Shown here: in pieces, positions 24,170 through 34,233 of the stretch | Numbering within the stretch: position 1 is the stretch's first letter | Layout: each line of letters begins with the position of its first letter | Origin: Deltaproteobacteria bacterium | GTDB lineage: Bacteria > Desulfobacterota > BSN033 > UBA1163 | Reading direction: 5' to 3' | NCBI GenBank assembly: GCA_020059605.1 | Contig: JAGVBT010000008.1 | Coordinates: 1-40,750 of the forward strand | DNA length: 40,750 nucleotides | The notes under the pieces: generated by a model | The model's database searches: none | What the model saw: the letters and a program-made list of their open reading frames with translations, nothing else | Told to the model about the DNA's origin: nothing | Position numbers and translations under genes: made by a program

Positions 24170-27100
24170 TCACCGGGCCTTCAGTCCCTTTCGAGCGAAT
24201 TGAAGGAAGACATCTTCATAAGCCTTTGCCGTATTCTCAATCCTGTAAATATTCGTGACGGCTTCTTTGCCTCTTTGTCCTTTCTCCTTCCAGTAATCCT
24301 TGCGCGCATGGAAGTCGAGTATGGCTCTCGCCAAAGGTTCGCTGTTTTCCGGCTCCTCTTCCGTGCAATATCTTCCTAATTTATGCTGGTCCAGGCGGAG
24401 AAGATCACCATAACTTGAAGGGACGAGAATCCCGTTTTCGACTTTATTAATGATTTCCCCATTGCTTCCTGCATCGGTGAGGATCAAGGGCAGTCCATAG
24501 AACATGGCTTCCATAACCGAGATGGACCATCCTTCAATTAGGGAAGTAAGGATAAAGGCATCCGCAATGGGGTAGAGAGACGATACGTTTTCGACGTAAT
24601 CATGCAGGAGGATTTCCTTTTCAAGACCTTCTTTCGAGACCCTTGCTTTAAGCCCTGTGTAGTATTGTGGATCAGCAATGTTTCCCACACAGAGCACCTT
24701 GATTCCAGGCTGTTTGTCTCTCACTTTTTTCATTGCACTAAGGAGGGCATGGTGCCCCTTTCGTCCATCATAAGAGGCAATGTTGAGAAAAAGAAAACCC
24801 TCGTCATAGACCCCGAAACTGGCACGGTCCATGGTTATTCCTCTTGCCATCATGGCCTCGTGTTTGAGCACATCCAGCCCGTTTGGAATCACCCGAATTT
24901 TTTCTCGTGGGATATTGAATCTCATGCTGGTGTAGCGAGCGACGTTTTCAGAAACGGCAATGTATTTCGAAACGTATCGGTCGCACGACTTAAAATAGGC
25001 GATTTCATGGTCATGAAACCATGCATAGGTATTGTGAATGACGGGAAGCACAGGGATTCCCATCTCGTGAGCGATGTTCATACCGAATGTTGCGTAGTGA
25101 CAATTCACCGCTCCGATCGAATATTTCCTAAGAATTTCCTTGTATTCTCCCTCCTTTTCTCCTCCCAGATTTTTCACCATGATCCCTACCCCCTTGCATT
25201 GATCGGCAATAACCCCCTTTCTCTCCTCGCACAGAATTAGGACATTTACCTTTTTGTAATCCAAGTGGGAAATAAGGTTTAGAACCACCTCTTCAAGCCC
25301 CCCTTTATCAAGAGACCTCACTTGAATCAATACATTTGATTTGCCTTTATCTGGACAATAGACGGAAGGGGGGGCGGTGAAGAGATGACGGGTTTTCTTG
25401 ATGGGCTCTCTCGTTTTTCGATAATAGAGCGCATTGTTCGCAATTCCAATCAATCGCCTCGTTTTCTCATCCCAGGTATGATGGGAAATCCACCGGTCAA
25501 AGATCTCCTGGCCAACCTCCAGGAGAGCCAGCCGGTCCAATAAATCAGCACAATCCTTTGCGTCTTTGAATTGAAAGACAAAGGGAATCTCAGAAAAATC
25601 CAGGCCCTCGGGAATCAAAATCGGGCGGCCTGAAAAGGCGGCGATTTCAATCATCCGTTGAATCAACTCTTCGTGAATATCGTCCGGTTGAGCCGGCATA
25701 AGCACCGGAGCCCAGAGGAACGATATTCCAGAAAGGATCTGGTATAGGTTCCCGTTTTCATCGCAGGGTTTTTCTCCTAAATATTTCACTCCTCCATGTT
25801 CACACAACCGGCTGACGAAATGTTTGTCTGCTTTTCCGGGTATGCCAACCAATAACACATTCCAATCTTCCCTTTCCCTGACAAACTCATCAAATAGCAC
25901 CTGGTTAAAAAAATCTTTTATTAACGGCCCGTAGTAGAGCAATGTCCTTTCCGAACCAATTGAATCACCGAAGGGCCGATAGAAATTGCCCCGGGCCTTC
26001 TTAAGAATTCGCTTTTCAATAATTCCATCTTCGACCAGATAAATATTTTCTGTGAAGGTTTTACTTAATCTTTTGAGATGAGATTGAGATCTTAAGGTAA
26101 TGGCATCGACAGGCTCCACCGAAACCGTTTCGGAAAGACCACTGCTTTTTGAATCCAGGCAGAAAAAGGTATCCTCTGTTCTCATCGGACCGAGAATATT
26201 TCTTCCCAAAGGAGCGGTCAGTATGACCAGGGCTTTGAAATATTGACGATGCTTAAAAAGAGATTCTTTTATTTGAATGGGGTCTCCCTCTTCAAGAAAA
26301 ACTTCTACCATGCCACCTTCTTTTCTATGTTGACCTGCTTTTTTAGCATCAAAGGTTCCCCAGATGACCTGGTGTCCTTGATTCCGGAACTCCAAGGCCA
26401 AACGTTCCATCCTGTTTTCCCTGTCCTGGTTTCGATTTCCCAGGATCACAATATCAAACTTTTTATCGTAATAGGATTCCCTTTCGCTGTGGTAACGGAT
26501 AAGGGTTTTTGCATTTTCAAAAATATCCGATTTTCCGAATCTCTCGCTCAGGGAATCGTCATGCACCCGGTACTGGTATAGGATCTCATCGCTGTCGAGA
26601 TGCCGGAGCGTAAAGAGGCTGTTGATTCTCAACCAATAATCGTAATCTTCCGTTCCCAAAAGGCAGGGGTCGTATTCTCCGACTGCCTTGCCAACGGAGG
26701 ATCGGTAGAGAAAGCTTGCATTGATAAAATTATCATCGACCGTTCCCAGGGTTGCCACCTCATGAGGCAGAAAGATCTTGTTGGACCCGGGAGGGCGCTG
26801 ATTATGACGCCGGTAGTTGGAATTCAAGACGGGATTTCCCGCCTCATCAATAATTTCCACATTGCTGAAAACCATGTCCACATCCGGGTGCCGCATCAGG
26901 AACTCCACCAGCGTCTCCACCTGCCGCGGAAGCATGATATTGTCTGCGGATGTCCATGTGAAGAAAGTGCCTGTGGCGTGCCTGAAACCGTTCGTTAAAG
27001 CCCTTGGAAGGCCCTGGTTCTCTTGATTCAGGATCATGATTTTATCATGGAATCCATACCTCGGAAGGATTTCAGAAAGGCGGTCCGTCGAACCATCGTT

Positions 27101-28714
27101 GACGATAATCAGCTCCAGATTCGGGTAGGTCTGTTTCAACACACTTTTGATGGCCTTTTCAGCAAGATGGCTCTGGTTATAAATAGGGAGTACAATGCTC
27201 ACCTTGGGCAGCTTACCCTGGCCAAGCATCTTCAAATAGGTTTTATCTGCTCTGCCATAAATGGGTGAGAAATCCTGCCTGGCCCCCGACTCATCCTTGA
27301 ACCGGTTAGCAGGTTTGATTGGTATTTCCTGCTTTGGGGACGAAGGCAGCTGTAATCTCTCCTTCAATCTCGCCCGGACAGGTCCCCTCACTTTTTCCGG
27401 TAATACTCGCCAGGCCGACTTCAATATCTTATAAACAAAGCGTAGGGCTCGAGTCCATGGTTTTCTGACAAAAGCATCCCATTTAACCTGAGTAGCAAGA
27501 AGTTCTGTTTGCCAGCGATGGAGGGACTGTTCTCTTTCGTCCACCTCCTGGACTCGAACGAAAAACTCCCTTTCCTGTTGTTCTTTTTTCTCTTCAAACT
27601 CTTCTGTTTTCCTCCGTAGTTCCTCTTTTTGCTTTTCGAACTCTTCCGCTTGTTTGAGAAGCATTCTGGGATCTTCGCTAAGAACCTCATGAAGCTTCTG
27701 AAGGTAGTACAGTTTCTCTCTCAATTCGGAGGCTTCTTGACTCAATAAACCCAACCGTTGGTCTCTCAGGTCAAGAAAATGAGGGCGCTGGCTGATCAGC
27801 TTTTCCATTTCCATCTTGATCTCAAGGCCGGGTCCCAGCTTCCGCGCTTCCTCCATAAAAACATAGGCGACGGGAATGAGCTCGATCAGGCCGCTTTTGA
27901 TGAGGCGTTCGGCCAGATCGCGATAAGCCGCTACATACAAAGGTCCATGATCGGCCTTCTGAAGATCTTTTAAGCGAGGGAATATGTCGGAGATGTCCAG
28001 ATTCTTGACGGCTCTGAGCAAGAGGACCGCCCTCTCAAAGTCGGCTCGCTCACTCTTGGCATAAGTTAAATTCTCCCCATGCCATCGGTATTTGATCAGG
28101 GCCTGGTCGAGCACCCGGACATCATAATACTTCATCATCCTTAGCCACATATCATAATCCTGGCAATAATAAATCGATTCATCAAACCCGCCCACTTTAT
28201 CAAAGCACTCTTTTTTACACATCATGGTGGGAGCAGCCAGGAAATTTTTCTCAAACAGCGCTGGGAATATCTCCTCCTTATTTTTATATGGAACATTGAA
28301 CCAATCGATGATGGGACCTTCCAAGAGATCGTTTCCTTGGGCATCGATGATGATCTGCCTTGAGAAGAGAATCCCCAAGGCATTCCCACGTTCCTGAAAT
28401 GCCTTTACCTGAGTTTCCACTTTTTCTCGAATATAAAGATCATCAGAGGGAAGGAGTCCGAAGTATTCTCCCCGGGCGAGATCGATTCCCCGGTTCAGGG
28501 TGGCACTGAGTCCTCGGTTTCCCTGGGAAGAATAGCGGATCCGGTCGTCCTTGAATTTTAGAATTTCCGCCTCCGTGTTGTCGGTGGAGCCGTCGTTGAT
28601 GATGATCAGTTCAAAATCCTGAAAGGTCTGATCGAGAACGCTTCGGATGGCCTCACCGACATACCGCTCATGGTTGTAGGCGGGTATGACGATGCTCACT
28701 TTAGGGTTTCCCAT
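24170..28714 (-). CDS. Giant four-module glycosyltransferase (GT2-coil-GT2-GT-GT4)
   Basis: A 1514-residue protein without signal or membrane segments. Module 1 (1-260) is GT2: 'VSIVIPAYNHERYVGEAI', 'INDGSTDNT', DXD-like 'LPSDD'. About 330-420 is a strongly charged coiled coil, then a basic amphipathic stretch with 'RVLPEKVR'. Module 2 (about 498-735) is a second GT2, 'VSIVLPIYNQ' to 'DYDYWLRI'. Residues about 750-1110 resemble a GT-B glycosyltransferase that seems degenerate. Module 4 (about 1123-1510) is GT4, with 'IRVIPNGLD' and 'EGWSISVMEAMFYGLPLILT'. It should add several sugars to one growing surface glycan (inference). GAGGAA lies 9 bases before the ATG, and the start overlaps the preceding gene by 19 bp. 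Its first 270 bp are about 90% identical to the start of the 1201-residue gene. Confidence 0.87.
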   Translation of the reverse strand: MGNPKVSIVIPAYNHERYVGEAIRSVLDQTFQDFELIIINDGSTDNTEAEILKFKDDRIRYSSQGNRGLSATLNRGIDLARGEYFGLLPSDDLYIREKVETQVKAFQERGNALGILFSRQIIIDAQGNDLLEGPIIDWFNVPYKNKEEIFPALFEKNFLAAPTMMCKKECFDKVGGFDESIYYCQDYDMWLRMMKYYDVRVLDQALIKYRWHGENLTYAKSERADFERAVLLLRAVKNLDISDIFPRLKDLQKADHGPLYVAAYRDLAERLIKSGLIELIPVAYVFMEEARKLGPGLEIKMEMEKLISQRPHFLDLRDQRLGLLSQEASELREKLYYLQKLHEVLSEDPRMLLKQAEEFEKQKEELRRKTEEFEEKKEQQEREFFVRVQEVDEREQSLHRWQTELLATQVKWDAFVRKPWTRALRFVYKILKSAWRVLPEKVRGPVRARLKERLQLPSSPKQEIPIKPANRFKDESGARQDFSPIYGRADKTYLKMLGQGKLPKVSIVLPIYNQSHLAEKAIKSVLKQTYPNLELIIVNDGSTDRLSEILPRYGFHDKIMILNQENQGLPRALTNGFRHATGTFFTWTSADNIMLPRQVETLVEFLMRHPDVDMVFSNVEIIDEAGNPVLNSNYRRHNQRPPGSNKIFLPHEVATLGTVDDNFINASFLYRSSVGKAVGEYDPCLLGTEDYDYWLRINSLFTLRHLDSDEILYQYRVHDDSLSERFGKSDIFENAKTLIRYHSERESYYDKKFDIVILGNRNQDRENRMERLALEFRNQGHQVIWGTFDAKKAGQHRKEGGMVEVFLEEGDPIQIKESLFKHRQYFKALVILTAPLGRNILGPMRTEDTFFCLDSKSSGLSETVSVEPVDAITLRSQSHLKRLSKTFTENIYLVEDGIIEKRILKKARGNFYRPFGDSIGSERTLLYYGPLIKDFFNQVLFDEFVREREDWNVLLVGIPGKADKHFVSRLCEHGGVKYLGEKPCDENGNLYQILSGISFLWAPVLMPAQPDDIHEELIQRMIEIAAFSGRPILIPEGLDFSEIPFVFQFKDAKDCADLLDRLALLEVGQEIFDRWISHHTWDEKTRRLIGIANNALYYRKTREPIKKTRHLFTAPPSVYCPDKGKSNVLIQVRSLDKGGLEEVVLNLISHLDYKKVNVLILCEERKGVIADQCKGVGIMVKNLGGEKEGEYKEILRKYSIGAVNCHYATFGMNIAHEMGIPVLPVIHNTYAWFHDHEIAYFKSCDRYVSKYIAVSENVARYTSMRFNIPREKIRVIPNGLDVLKHEAMMARGITMDRASFGVYDEGFLFLNIASYDGRKGHHALLSAMKKVRDKQPGIKVLCVGNIADPQYYTGLKARVSKEGLEKEILLHDYVENVSSLYPIADAFILTSLIEGWSISVMEAMFYGLPLILTDAGSNGEIINKVENGILVPSSYGDLLRLDQHKLGRYCTEEEPENSEPLARAILDFHARKDYWKEKGQRGKEAVTNIYRIENTAKAYEDVFLQFARKGLKAR

Positions 28715-29835
28715 GAATTTGTTGTTCCTCTTCCCTCCACATATATCTTCCTATGATTGGGGAGTGTCTCCCGTAATTCTCTGAGGACAGCCAAATATCT
28801 GTCGATGACCCTTTCGGGGGAGTAAGTCTGATCTACAGTCAAACAGCCGTTTTGGATTACGCTAACGCGCTTCACATCGTCATCCATTGCAGTTTCAATC
28901 CGGGCCACTGCCTCCCGGGTATTATTCATCTCAAACAAAAAACCGTTTTTGCCATCTTCGATAATCTCCAGGAAACCCCCGACCCGTGAAGCGACCACAG
29001 GACACTGGCAGGCCATGGCCTCAATCACGGTCATCCCGAAAGGCTCGAGTATCGAGGTCGCAATAAGGCCCCCCCCGCTTGAAGCGATGAGAGAGTAGAC
29101 CCTGGGCATTCTTTCGTATTGCAGATAGGGGATCCATTTGAGACGATCGATGAGATCCCATCTGTTCACCATGGCCAGAAAGTCTTTTTTGACAGACTCA
29201 TCAGCGTTATAACCGCCAATCGCAAGAAAAAGCACATCGTCCCTCTTCTTTGAAAGAACCGAGGCGATTTCCAAAAAGTGTTTCCAGTTTTTCTCCTTCT
29301 CCAGCCTTCCTATCCACCCGATTGTTTTCTTCCATGGTTTCTTTTCAGGTTCGATGAAATGGAAGGATTCATGGTTTATCGGATTGGGGACAATATGGAT
29401 AGGAATTCCGTTTTTCCCAAACCCCCTGATTTCTCTATGTATCAAATCCTTCTCAAATTGGGATGGAGTGATGATGGCCTTCGTCTCCGTCTCATCAATG
29501 TTTGAAAGATACCTCAGGATATTCAGATTGTTGGTATGAACTTCCGTAACCAGAACACCTTTAAATTGACTCTTCTTTAAGGCAGGGTAGATTTGAGGCG
29601 TATCGACGGGAATCACAAAATCAAAATCTCCCCCATCAATCAGTCGCCTTAGTTCTTTTTCCCTGTTTTCATAATGGATATTTTTAAATCCTTCGAATAT
29701 CTTTGATCCTCCCAAATCATTTAAGAAGATTACATGAGGGAACATTTCTTTCTTATAAAAAGCGGAGAGCCTGTTTCTCAACACTGTCTCTACGCCCCCC
29801 AGGGTACAGAACTGATAAACAAAAAGAATTTTCAT
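28696..29835 (-). CDS. GT4 glycosyltransferase
   Basis: A 379-residue retaining GT-B enzyme of family GT4. The N terminus 'MKILFVYQFCTLGGVETV' has the usual first strand and glycine loop. 'IGWIGRLEKEKNWKHFLEIA' opens the donor-binding domain, and 'EPFGMTVIEAMACQCPVVAS' contains the E-x7-E motif that binds the nucleotide sugar. It lies between the two giant glycosyltransferases: its start is 7 bp after the 1201-residue gene and its end overlaps the 1514-residue gene by 19 bp. It should add one sugar from a nucleotide donor at the cytoplasmic membrane face; sugar and acceptor unknown. Confidence 0.9.
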   Translation of the reverse strand: MKILFVYQFCTLGGVETVLRNRLSAFYKKEMFPHVIFLNDLGGSKIFEGFKNIHYENREKELRRLIDGGDFDFVIPVDTPQIYPALKKSQFKGVLVTEVHTNNLNILRYLSNIDETETKAIITPSQFEKDLIHREIRGFGKNGIPIHIVPNPINHESFHFIEPEKKPWKKTIGWIGRLEKEKNWKHFLEIASVLSKKRDDVLFLAIGGYNADESVKKDFLAMVNRWDLIDRLKWIPYLQYERMPRVYSLIASSGGGLIATSILEPFGMTVIEAMACQCPVVASRVGGFLEIIEDGKNGFLFEMNNTREAVARIETAMDDDVKRVSVIQNGCLTVDQTYSPERVIDRYLAVLRELRETLPNHRKIYVEGRGTTNSWETLK

Positions 29836-29842
29836 CAGCGTT

Positions 29843-32800
29843 TCATCCGACTCCCTTCAAGAAATCTCTCGATAGGTCAACTCCATCGATCTCTCTTAAC
29901 AGTTGATCCACCCTCTTCTCCCATGTGCTGTTTCGAACAAACCGTTCCACCTCCTCCTGGTGGAAGGGTGTTTTTGTCGCCAGGATAAGAGTCTCCTCAA
30001 AATTTTCCCGGTTGGACGTGAATACTCCGGGCGTCCCCTGGAGTTGGGGCATATTTGTGGCTACAACCGGAAGTCCTAAAACCAAATACTCATATAATTT
30101 AATCGGGTCTACGGCCTCGGCTAATCTTCCTTTCTTGAAAGGGATCATGGCAACATCCCAGGAATGGGCATAGGAAGGAAGATCGTGATGTTCGATCTTC
30201 CCCCAAAGTATGATATTGTCTGGAAGTTTCAACCCGGATGGCTCACCATAACCAATGATGTGAATTACCCAGTCTCTCCTTTTTGAAGCAATCCTTAATA
30301 ACATATCCCAGTCGAACCATGAATCGGTTAAATGCCCGAAATACCCGGCTGTCAGAGTTCCTCGCCGGATGATCTTCGTTAATCCTTTTTTTTGTTGAAA
30401 GGAGTTCATTTCCACTCCGTTTGGGATAACCGGAATATATTCTGCGCCCATCCCTCTTAATCTCTCCGCCAGGATCGAATTGGTCGCTATGGTTAAATCG
30501 ACGTTATGAACCAGATATTTCTCAACGGCAAGATCATACCACGCTGCCTGCCCTGCCCGGGCGAACTCTTCCCAATCATCGATGCAATCATAAATGGTCA
30601 CAAAAGAATTCAAATTGGCAAGGTTCACCTTTTCGAAAAGGAATGAATCCGGGAATTCAATTAAAAATACCTTTGTTAACTGATTCGAGGTAAAGGGGAA
30701 AAGCAATTTTTCAATCTTGGTAAATTCATCAATAGGGGCTGAAAATATCTTTGGATCCTGAGATTTTACAATTTCTTCTTTTTGATCCCAACGCCAGTAT
30801 AAAAAGACCACGGGGAATCCCCGTCTGGAAAATTCCTTCGCCAGCCAGGTTGACCTCTGCCCCCTGCTTTCCATGTATGGATCCGTGGTGTAGACGACGA
30901 AAAGCTTTGGAAAACCACCTTTCCGAACAAATTCTAAAAATTGCTCGATTCCCGCCTCCGATAAAATGTTATGGCGGTTTGAAGGAATGGTGGGCCGTTC
31001 GAACCTTTCTCTGTCCGGGAAGGCCTTGTCAAAAAAAAACCTTCGGTACTGAAATCGATACTTTTCCCTCATTTTCTTAGGAAGGATTTTGTGAATTTTC
31101 TTTAGATATTTATAAAGCCTCTCTCTTATTCTCTCTTTCAGGCTGAGCCGAATCAGCACATAATCCAATTGAGAATGAACGGAATTCAATCGTTGGTTTA
31201 ATTCTGTGGAGATGGAAACGAGGGATGTTTTTATATCCTTTATTTCTTTTCTTTGCCCTTCAAGTGTTCTCTCTTTTTCGTCCAGCCATTTTTTCTGATC
31301 TCTCACTATCCGGTCCAATCGGGATTTGTCTTGCCTTACTTTCTCCAGTGCCAGCGATAAAAACTCCTTTTCATACTGCGGAACAACCTTCTTCCAGGTA
31401 TACCGGGATTCGACTTTTCTCTTCCCATCCCTGGCCTTCTCTTTCCATTCCTTTCGGTTCTGAAAAATCTCCAGCATGGCTTCGATCAATTCCGGTGCAT
31501 TTCGAGGGAAATCAAGATGAGAATAATATTCCAAATCCTGGCCGCTTAGCTGAAACAGGTCTTCAAAACAATTCCCGATCAGAATCCCTATATCTTGATT
31601 CTCGATCAACTCCTCTGCTCCTCCCACCTTAGTTAAAATAAGGGGAAGACCGTGGTGCATCGCCTCTAATGTAGCAATTCCCCAACCTTCGATCAAAGAG
31701 GGGAGGAGAAAGGCGTCCGCAATCCGATAGTAAGGGGTTGGGTTTCCAACCCATCCGATGAACTTCAGGCATTTTTCCAAACCAAGTTCTTCATATTTCT
31801 TTCGGATGAAAGAAGAATAATCTTCATCCAGGATGGAACCGAGAGAGAGCAATTTGATTTTCGGATGTTTCTTAGCAATCTCTTTCATCCCTGCCATCAA
31901 AAGGTTCTGCATCTTCGCCGGGCTGATTGCGCCAACATGAAGGAAGATAAAATCCTCTTCGTCGAATCCAAGGTCCTGGCGGTTGACCTCCTTTGGCATC
32001 TCCTGATTTTCATATTTTCCAAGGTCAATCCCGCCTGGAATAATTTTAATGCGATTGGGTTCAATGTTGAAACGATACTCGAAGAAGGAGGCCACTTGCT
32101 TTGAAACAGCAACATATTTTGAAACATATTGATCAGTCTCTCTGAATTCGTCTAATATACTGCCGGAATGCCAGCTGTAAAGGCTGTGCAATACCGTGAC
32201 AACAGGAATACCATAGGATTGGGCCACCCGGGATCCAAAGAAGGAAAAGTGTGAATTGACAAGATCGATTTGATAACGTCGAAGGATTTCAACGTATTCT
32301 CTTTCTTTGCTGTCTCCTAAGATTTCTACCGGCACCCCTTTTCTCCTCAGTTGATCTGCTATGCGCCCTCCTCTCTCAATACATACGACAATAGGAGAAA
32401 AGAGTGCAGGGTCGAGATGGGTGGCGATGCCATGAATGGCCTCTTCCATCCCTCCGGCGTCAAGAGACGGAGTTTCAATTAAAATCTTTATTTTCTCGCT
32501 ATCCATTCTCACCGGATGAAACTCATACCTTTCTTTCGCTTCTTCCTCTTGAAGATCAGAAAGAGTCACATGCGATCCCACCAGCGACTTCCCTTGATCT
32601 CTATAAATTTGGGCAATGGGTATCAGGGCAGGAATCCTGCTCTTTTCCATATACGAAGCCAATGTTTCATACGCCTGGCAAGAGGCTGTCCTTCCCCTTT
32701 CGGAGAAAAGGCTGGGAAAAATGTCTTCGATGGTTAAATCCTTATAAGCTTTTAATAGCACTTTCGTTCTTTCGAATTCTGTCTCGGAAGTTGCCTGAAA

Positions 32801-33448
32801 GGTTTGGTTCGCACCATGCCACCGGAACTTGAGAAGAGACTTCTTAATCAGCCTCAAATCGTAATACTTTAAGATCCTCATCCACAGATCATAGTCCTGG
32901 GTTGTCTTTAAAGACTCATCAAATAATCCAACCCTCCTGAAGCATTCTATTTGGATGAGGGCTGTCGGAGCCGAAAGGAAATCCCTTTCGAAGAGGGCAG
33001 GGAAGATCTCCTCTTTCGTTTCGAAGTGAACTTGAAACCAATCCACGATTGGATCATCTTTTACTTCCCTTCCCTCGGCGTCAATTACAAGCTGATATGA
33101 AAAAACGATACCGATTTCCTTCGACTTATCAAATGCCTTCAGCTGAATCTCTAATTTTTCCGGAAAGAACGCATCATCCGAAGGAAGGAAGTTAAAGAAT
33201 TCTCCCCGGGCAAGCTCGATGCCCCGGTTCAGGGTGGCGCTGAGGCCGCGGTTTTCCTGGGAATAATAGCGGATCCGGTTGTCCTTGAACTTTAGGATTT
33301 CCGATTCCGTGTTGTCCGTGGAGCCGTCGTTGATGATGATCAGCTCAAAATCCCGGAAGGTCTGATCGAGAACGCTCTGGATGGCCTCGCCGACATACCG
33401 CTCATGGTTGTAGGCGGGGATGACGACGCTTACTCTCGGGTTTCCCAT
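29843..33448 (-). CDS. Giant three-module glycosyltransferase (GT2-GT4-coil-GT)
   Basis: A 1201-residue soluble protein. Module 1 (1-260) is GT2 with 'VSVVIPAYNHERYVGEAI' and 'LPSDD', nearly the same as in the 1514-residue protein. Module 2 (about 316-690) is GT4: 'IKIIPGGIDLGKYE' and 'EGWGIATLEAMHHGLPLILT'. Residues about 700-790 are a coiled coil followed by a basic amphipathic segment with 'KILPKKMR'. Module 3 (about 840-1190) is a TuaH-like GT-B domain with 'IYDCIDDWEEFA' and 'DPIKLYEYLVLGLPVVAT', related to the separate 396-residue enzyme at 22975-24165. All three modules look intact at their key motifs. Preceded by an AAAGGGAAAG stretch about 7 bases before the ATG. Confidence 0.9.
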   Translation of the reverse strand: MGNPRVSVVIPAYNHERYVGEAIQSVLDQTFRDFELIIINDGSTDNTESEILKFKDNRIRYYSQENRGLSATLNRGIELARGEFFNFLPSDDAFFPEKLEIQLKAFDKSKEIGIVFSYQLVIDAEGREVKDDPIVDWFQVHFETKEEIFPALFERDFLSAPTALIQIECFRRVGLFDESLKTTQDYDLWMRILKYYDLRLIKKSLLKFRWHGANQTFQATSETEFERTKVLLKAYKDLTIEDIFPSLFSERGRTASCQAYETLASYMEKSRIPALIPIAQIYRDQGKSLVGSHVTLSDLQEEEAKERYEFHPVRMDSEKIKILIETPSLDAGGMEEAIHGIATHLDPALFSPIVVCIERGGRIADQLRRKGVPVEILGDSKEREYVEILRRYQIDLVNSHFSFFGSRVAQSYGIPVVTVLHSLYSWHSGSILDEFRETDQYVSKYVAVSKQVASFFEYRFNIEPNRIKIIPGGIDLGKYENQEMPKEVNRQDLGFDEEDFIFLHVGAISPAKMQNLLMAGMKEIAKKHPKIKLLSLGSILDEDYSSFIRKKYEELGLEKCLKFIGWVGNPTPYYRIADAFLLPSLIEGWGIATLEAMHHGLPLILTKVGGAEELIENQDIGILIGNCFEDLFQLSGQDLEYYSHLDFPRNAPELIEAMLEIFQNRKEWKEKARDGKRKVESRYTWKKVVPQYEKEFLSLALEKVRQDKSRLDRIVRDQKKWLDEKERTLEGQRKEIKDIKTSLVSISTELNQRLNSVHSQLDYVLIRLSLKERIRERLYKYLKKIHKILPKKMREKYRFQYRRFFFDKAFPDRERFERPTIPSNRHNILSEAGIEQFLEFVRKGGFPKLFVVYTTDPYMESRGQRSTWLAKEFSRRGFPVVFLYWRWDQKEEIVKSQDPKIFSAPIDEFTKIEKLLFPFTSNQLTKVFLIEFPDSFLFEKVNLANLNSFVTIYDCIDDWEEFARAGQAAWYDLAVEKYLVHNVDLTIATNSILAERLRGMGAEYIPVIPNGVEMNSFQQKKGLTKIIRRGTLTAGYFGHLTDSWFDWDMLLRIASKRRDWVIHIIGYGEPSGLKLPDNIILWGKIEHHDLPSYAHSWDVAMIPFKKGRLAEAVDPIKLYEYLVLGLPVVATNMPQLQGTPGVFTSNRENFEETLILATKTPFHQEEVERFVRNSTWEKRVDQLLREIDGVDLSRDFLKGVG

Positions 33449-33471
33449 GGGTCTGCTTTCCCTTTCCTTTC

Positions 33472-34233
33472 TTATTCCGTCTTCCTGCAGACGATTATGA
33501 CTTCGTCGTCTCTTGACCAGATCTTGTTGAGGGCCTCCGAGAAATTTTCCATCTTTTTATTAAATTCTTCAACCCTTTTATTGAACTCCTCAAGAAGATA
33601 TTCCTTGTCGTTGACATTTTTCCGAAAAAATCCCCTGCCTTTCCGGGCCTCGGGAGGTCTTTGAATAGGCTCCATTCGAGGCGTCTCCAACCGGTTCGGA
33701 GTTTCGTCCTCGTTGGAATATTCCACCTTTAACCCATAATGGCGGCAGACCGACGCGACCAGGTTCCCCGTGTAAAAACGGACGTGTTCCGGGTCTCTCC
33801 AGAACCCGAAGAGATGGAGCCGGATTGATCCCGGGTTGGGAAGAACCGCGGCAAAGACCCCTCCCTGTTCCAGCCTCCCGGTGACAAGCTCGATCAGCCT
33901 GACGACCTGCTCAAAGGAGAGATGCTCCAGCAGATGGGAACAAAACATCCCGTCATATTTTTCCTCAACTTTTTCAAGGTAATCGAACAGGTCGGCGTGG
34001 ACGACTTTCAAACCCTTTTGAACCGCTTTCTTCACAATCTCTTCGTCCCGGTCGACTCCCGAAGCCTCAATGCCGGCCTCCCTTAAAAGTTCGAGAAAGA
34101 TTCCGGGCCCGCAGGCAAGATCAAGCGCCTTTTTGCAACCCTTAAAGTATTGGACGCGCGGCCGCTGAAGCATCCGGATATATTCCGCATCCATCAACCG
34201 CGATTCATAATCCGCATAGCGAAATGGCTTCAT
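33472..34233 (-). CDS. SAM-dependent methyltransferase with inserted coiled coil
   Basis: A 253-residue class I methyltransferase. 'ALDLACGPGIFLELLREAGIEASGVD' style sequence gives the SAM glycine loop and the acidic residue after strand 2; 'HADLFDYL' and 'GMFCSHLLEHL' follow. Near the C terminus, before the last strand ('DDEVIIVCRKTE'), there is an insert of about 40 residues with heptad-like Leu/Phe/Val spacing, predicted to be a coiled coil. Such enzymes in glycan clusters may methylate a sugar and end chain growth. The start overlaps the upstream GT4 gene by 4 bp and the giant gene follows 23 bp later. Confidence 0.85.
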   Translation of the reverse strand: MKPFRYADYESRLMDAEYIRMLQRPRVQYFKGCKKALDLACGPGIFLELLREAGIEASGVDRDEEIVKKAVQKGLKVVHADLFDYLEKVEEKYDGMFCSHLLEHLSFEQVVRLIELVTGRLEQGGVFAAVLPNPGSIRLHLFGFWRDPEHVRFYTGNLVASVCRHYGLKVEYSNEDETPNRLETPRMEPIQRPPEARKGRGFFRKNVNDKEYLLEEFNKRVEEFNKKMENFSEALNKIWSRDDEVIIVCRKTE

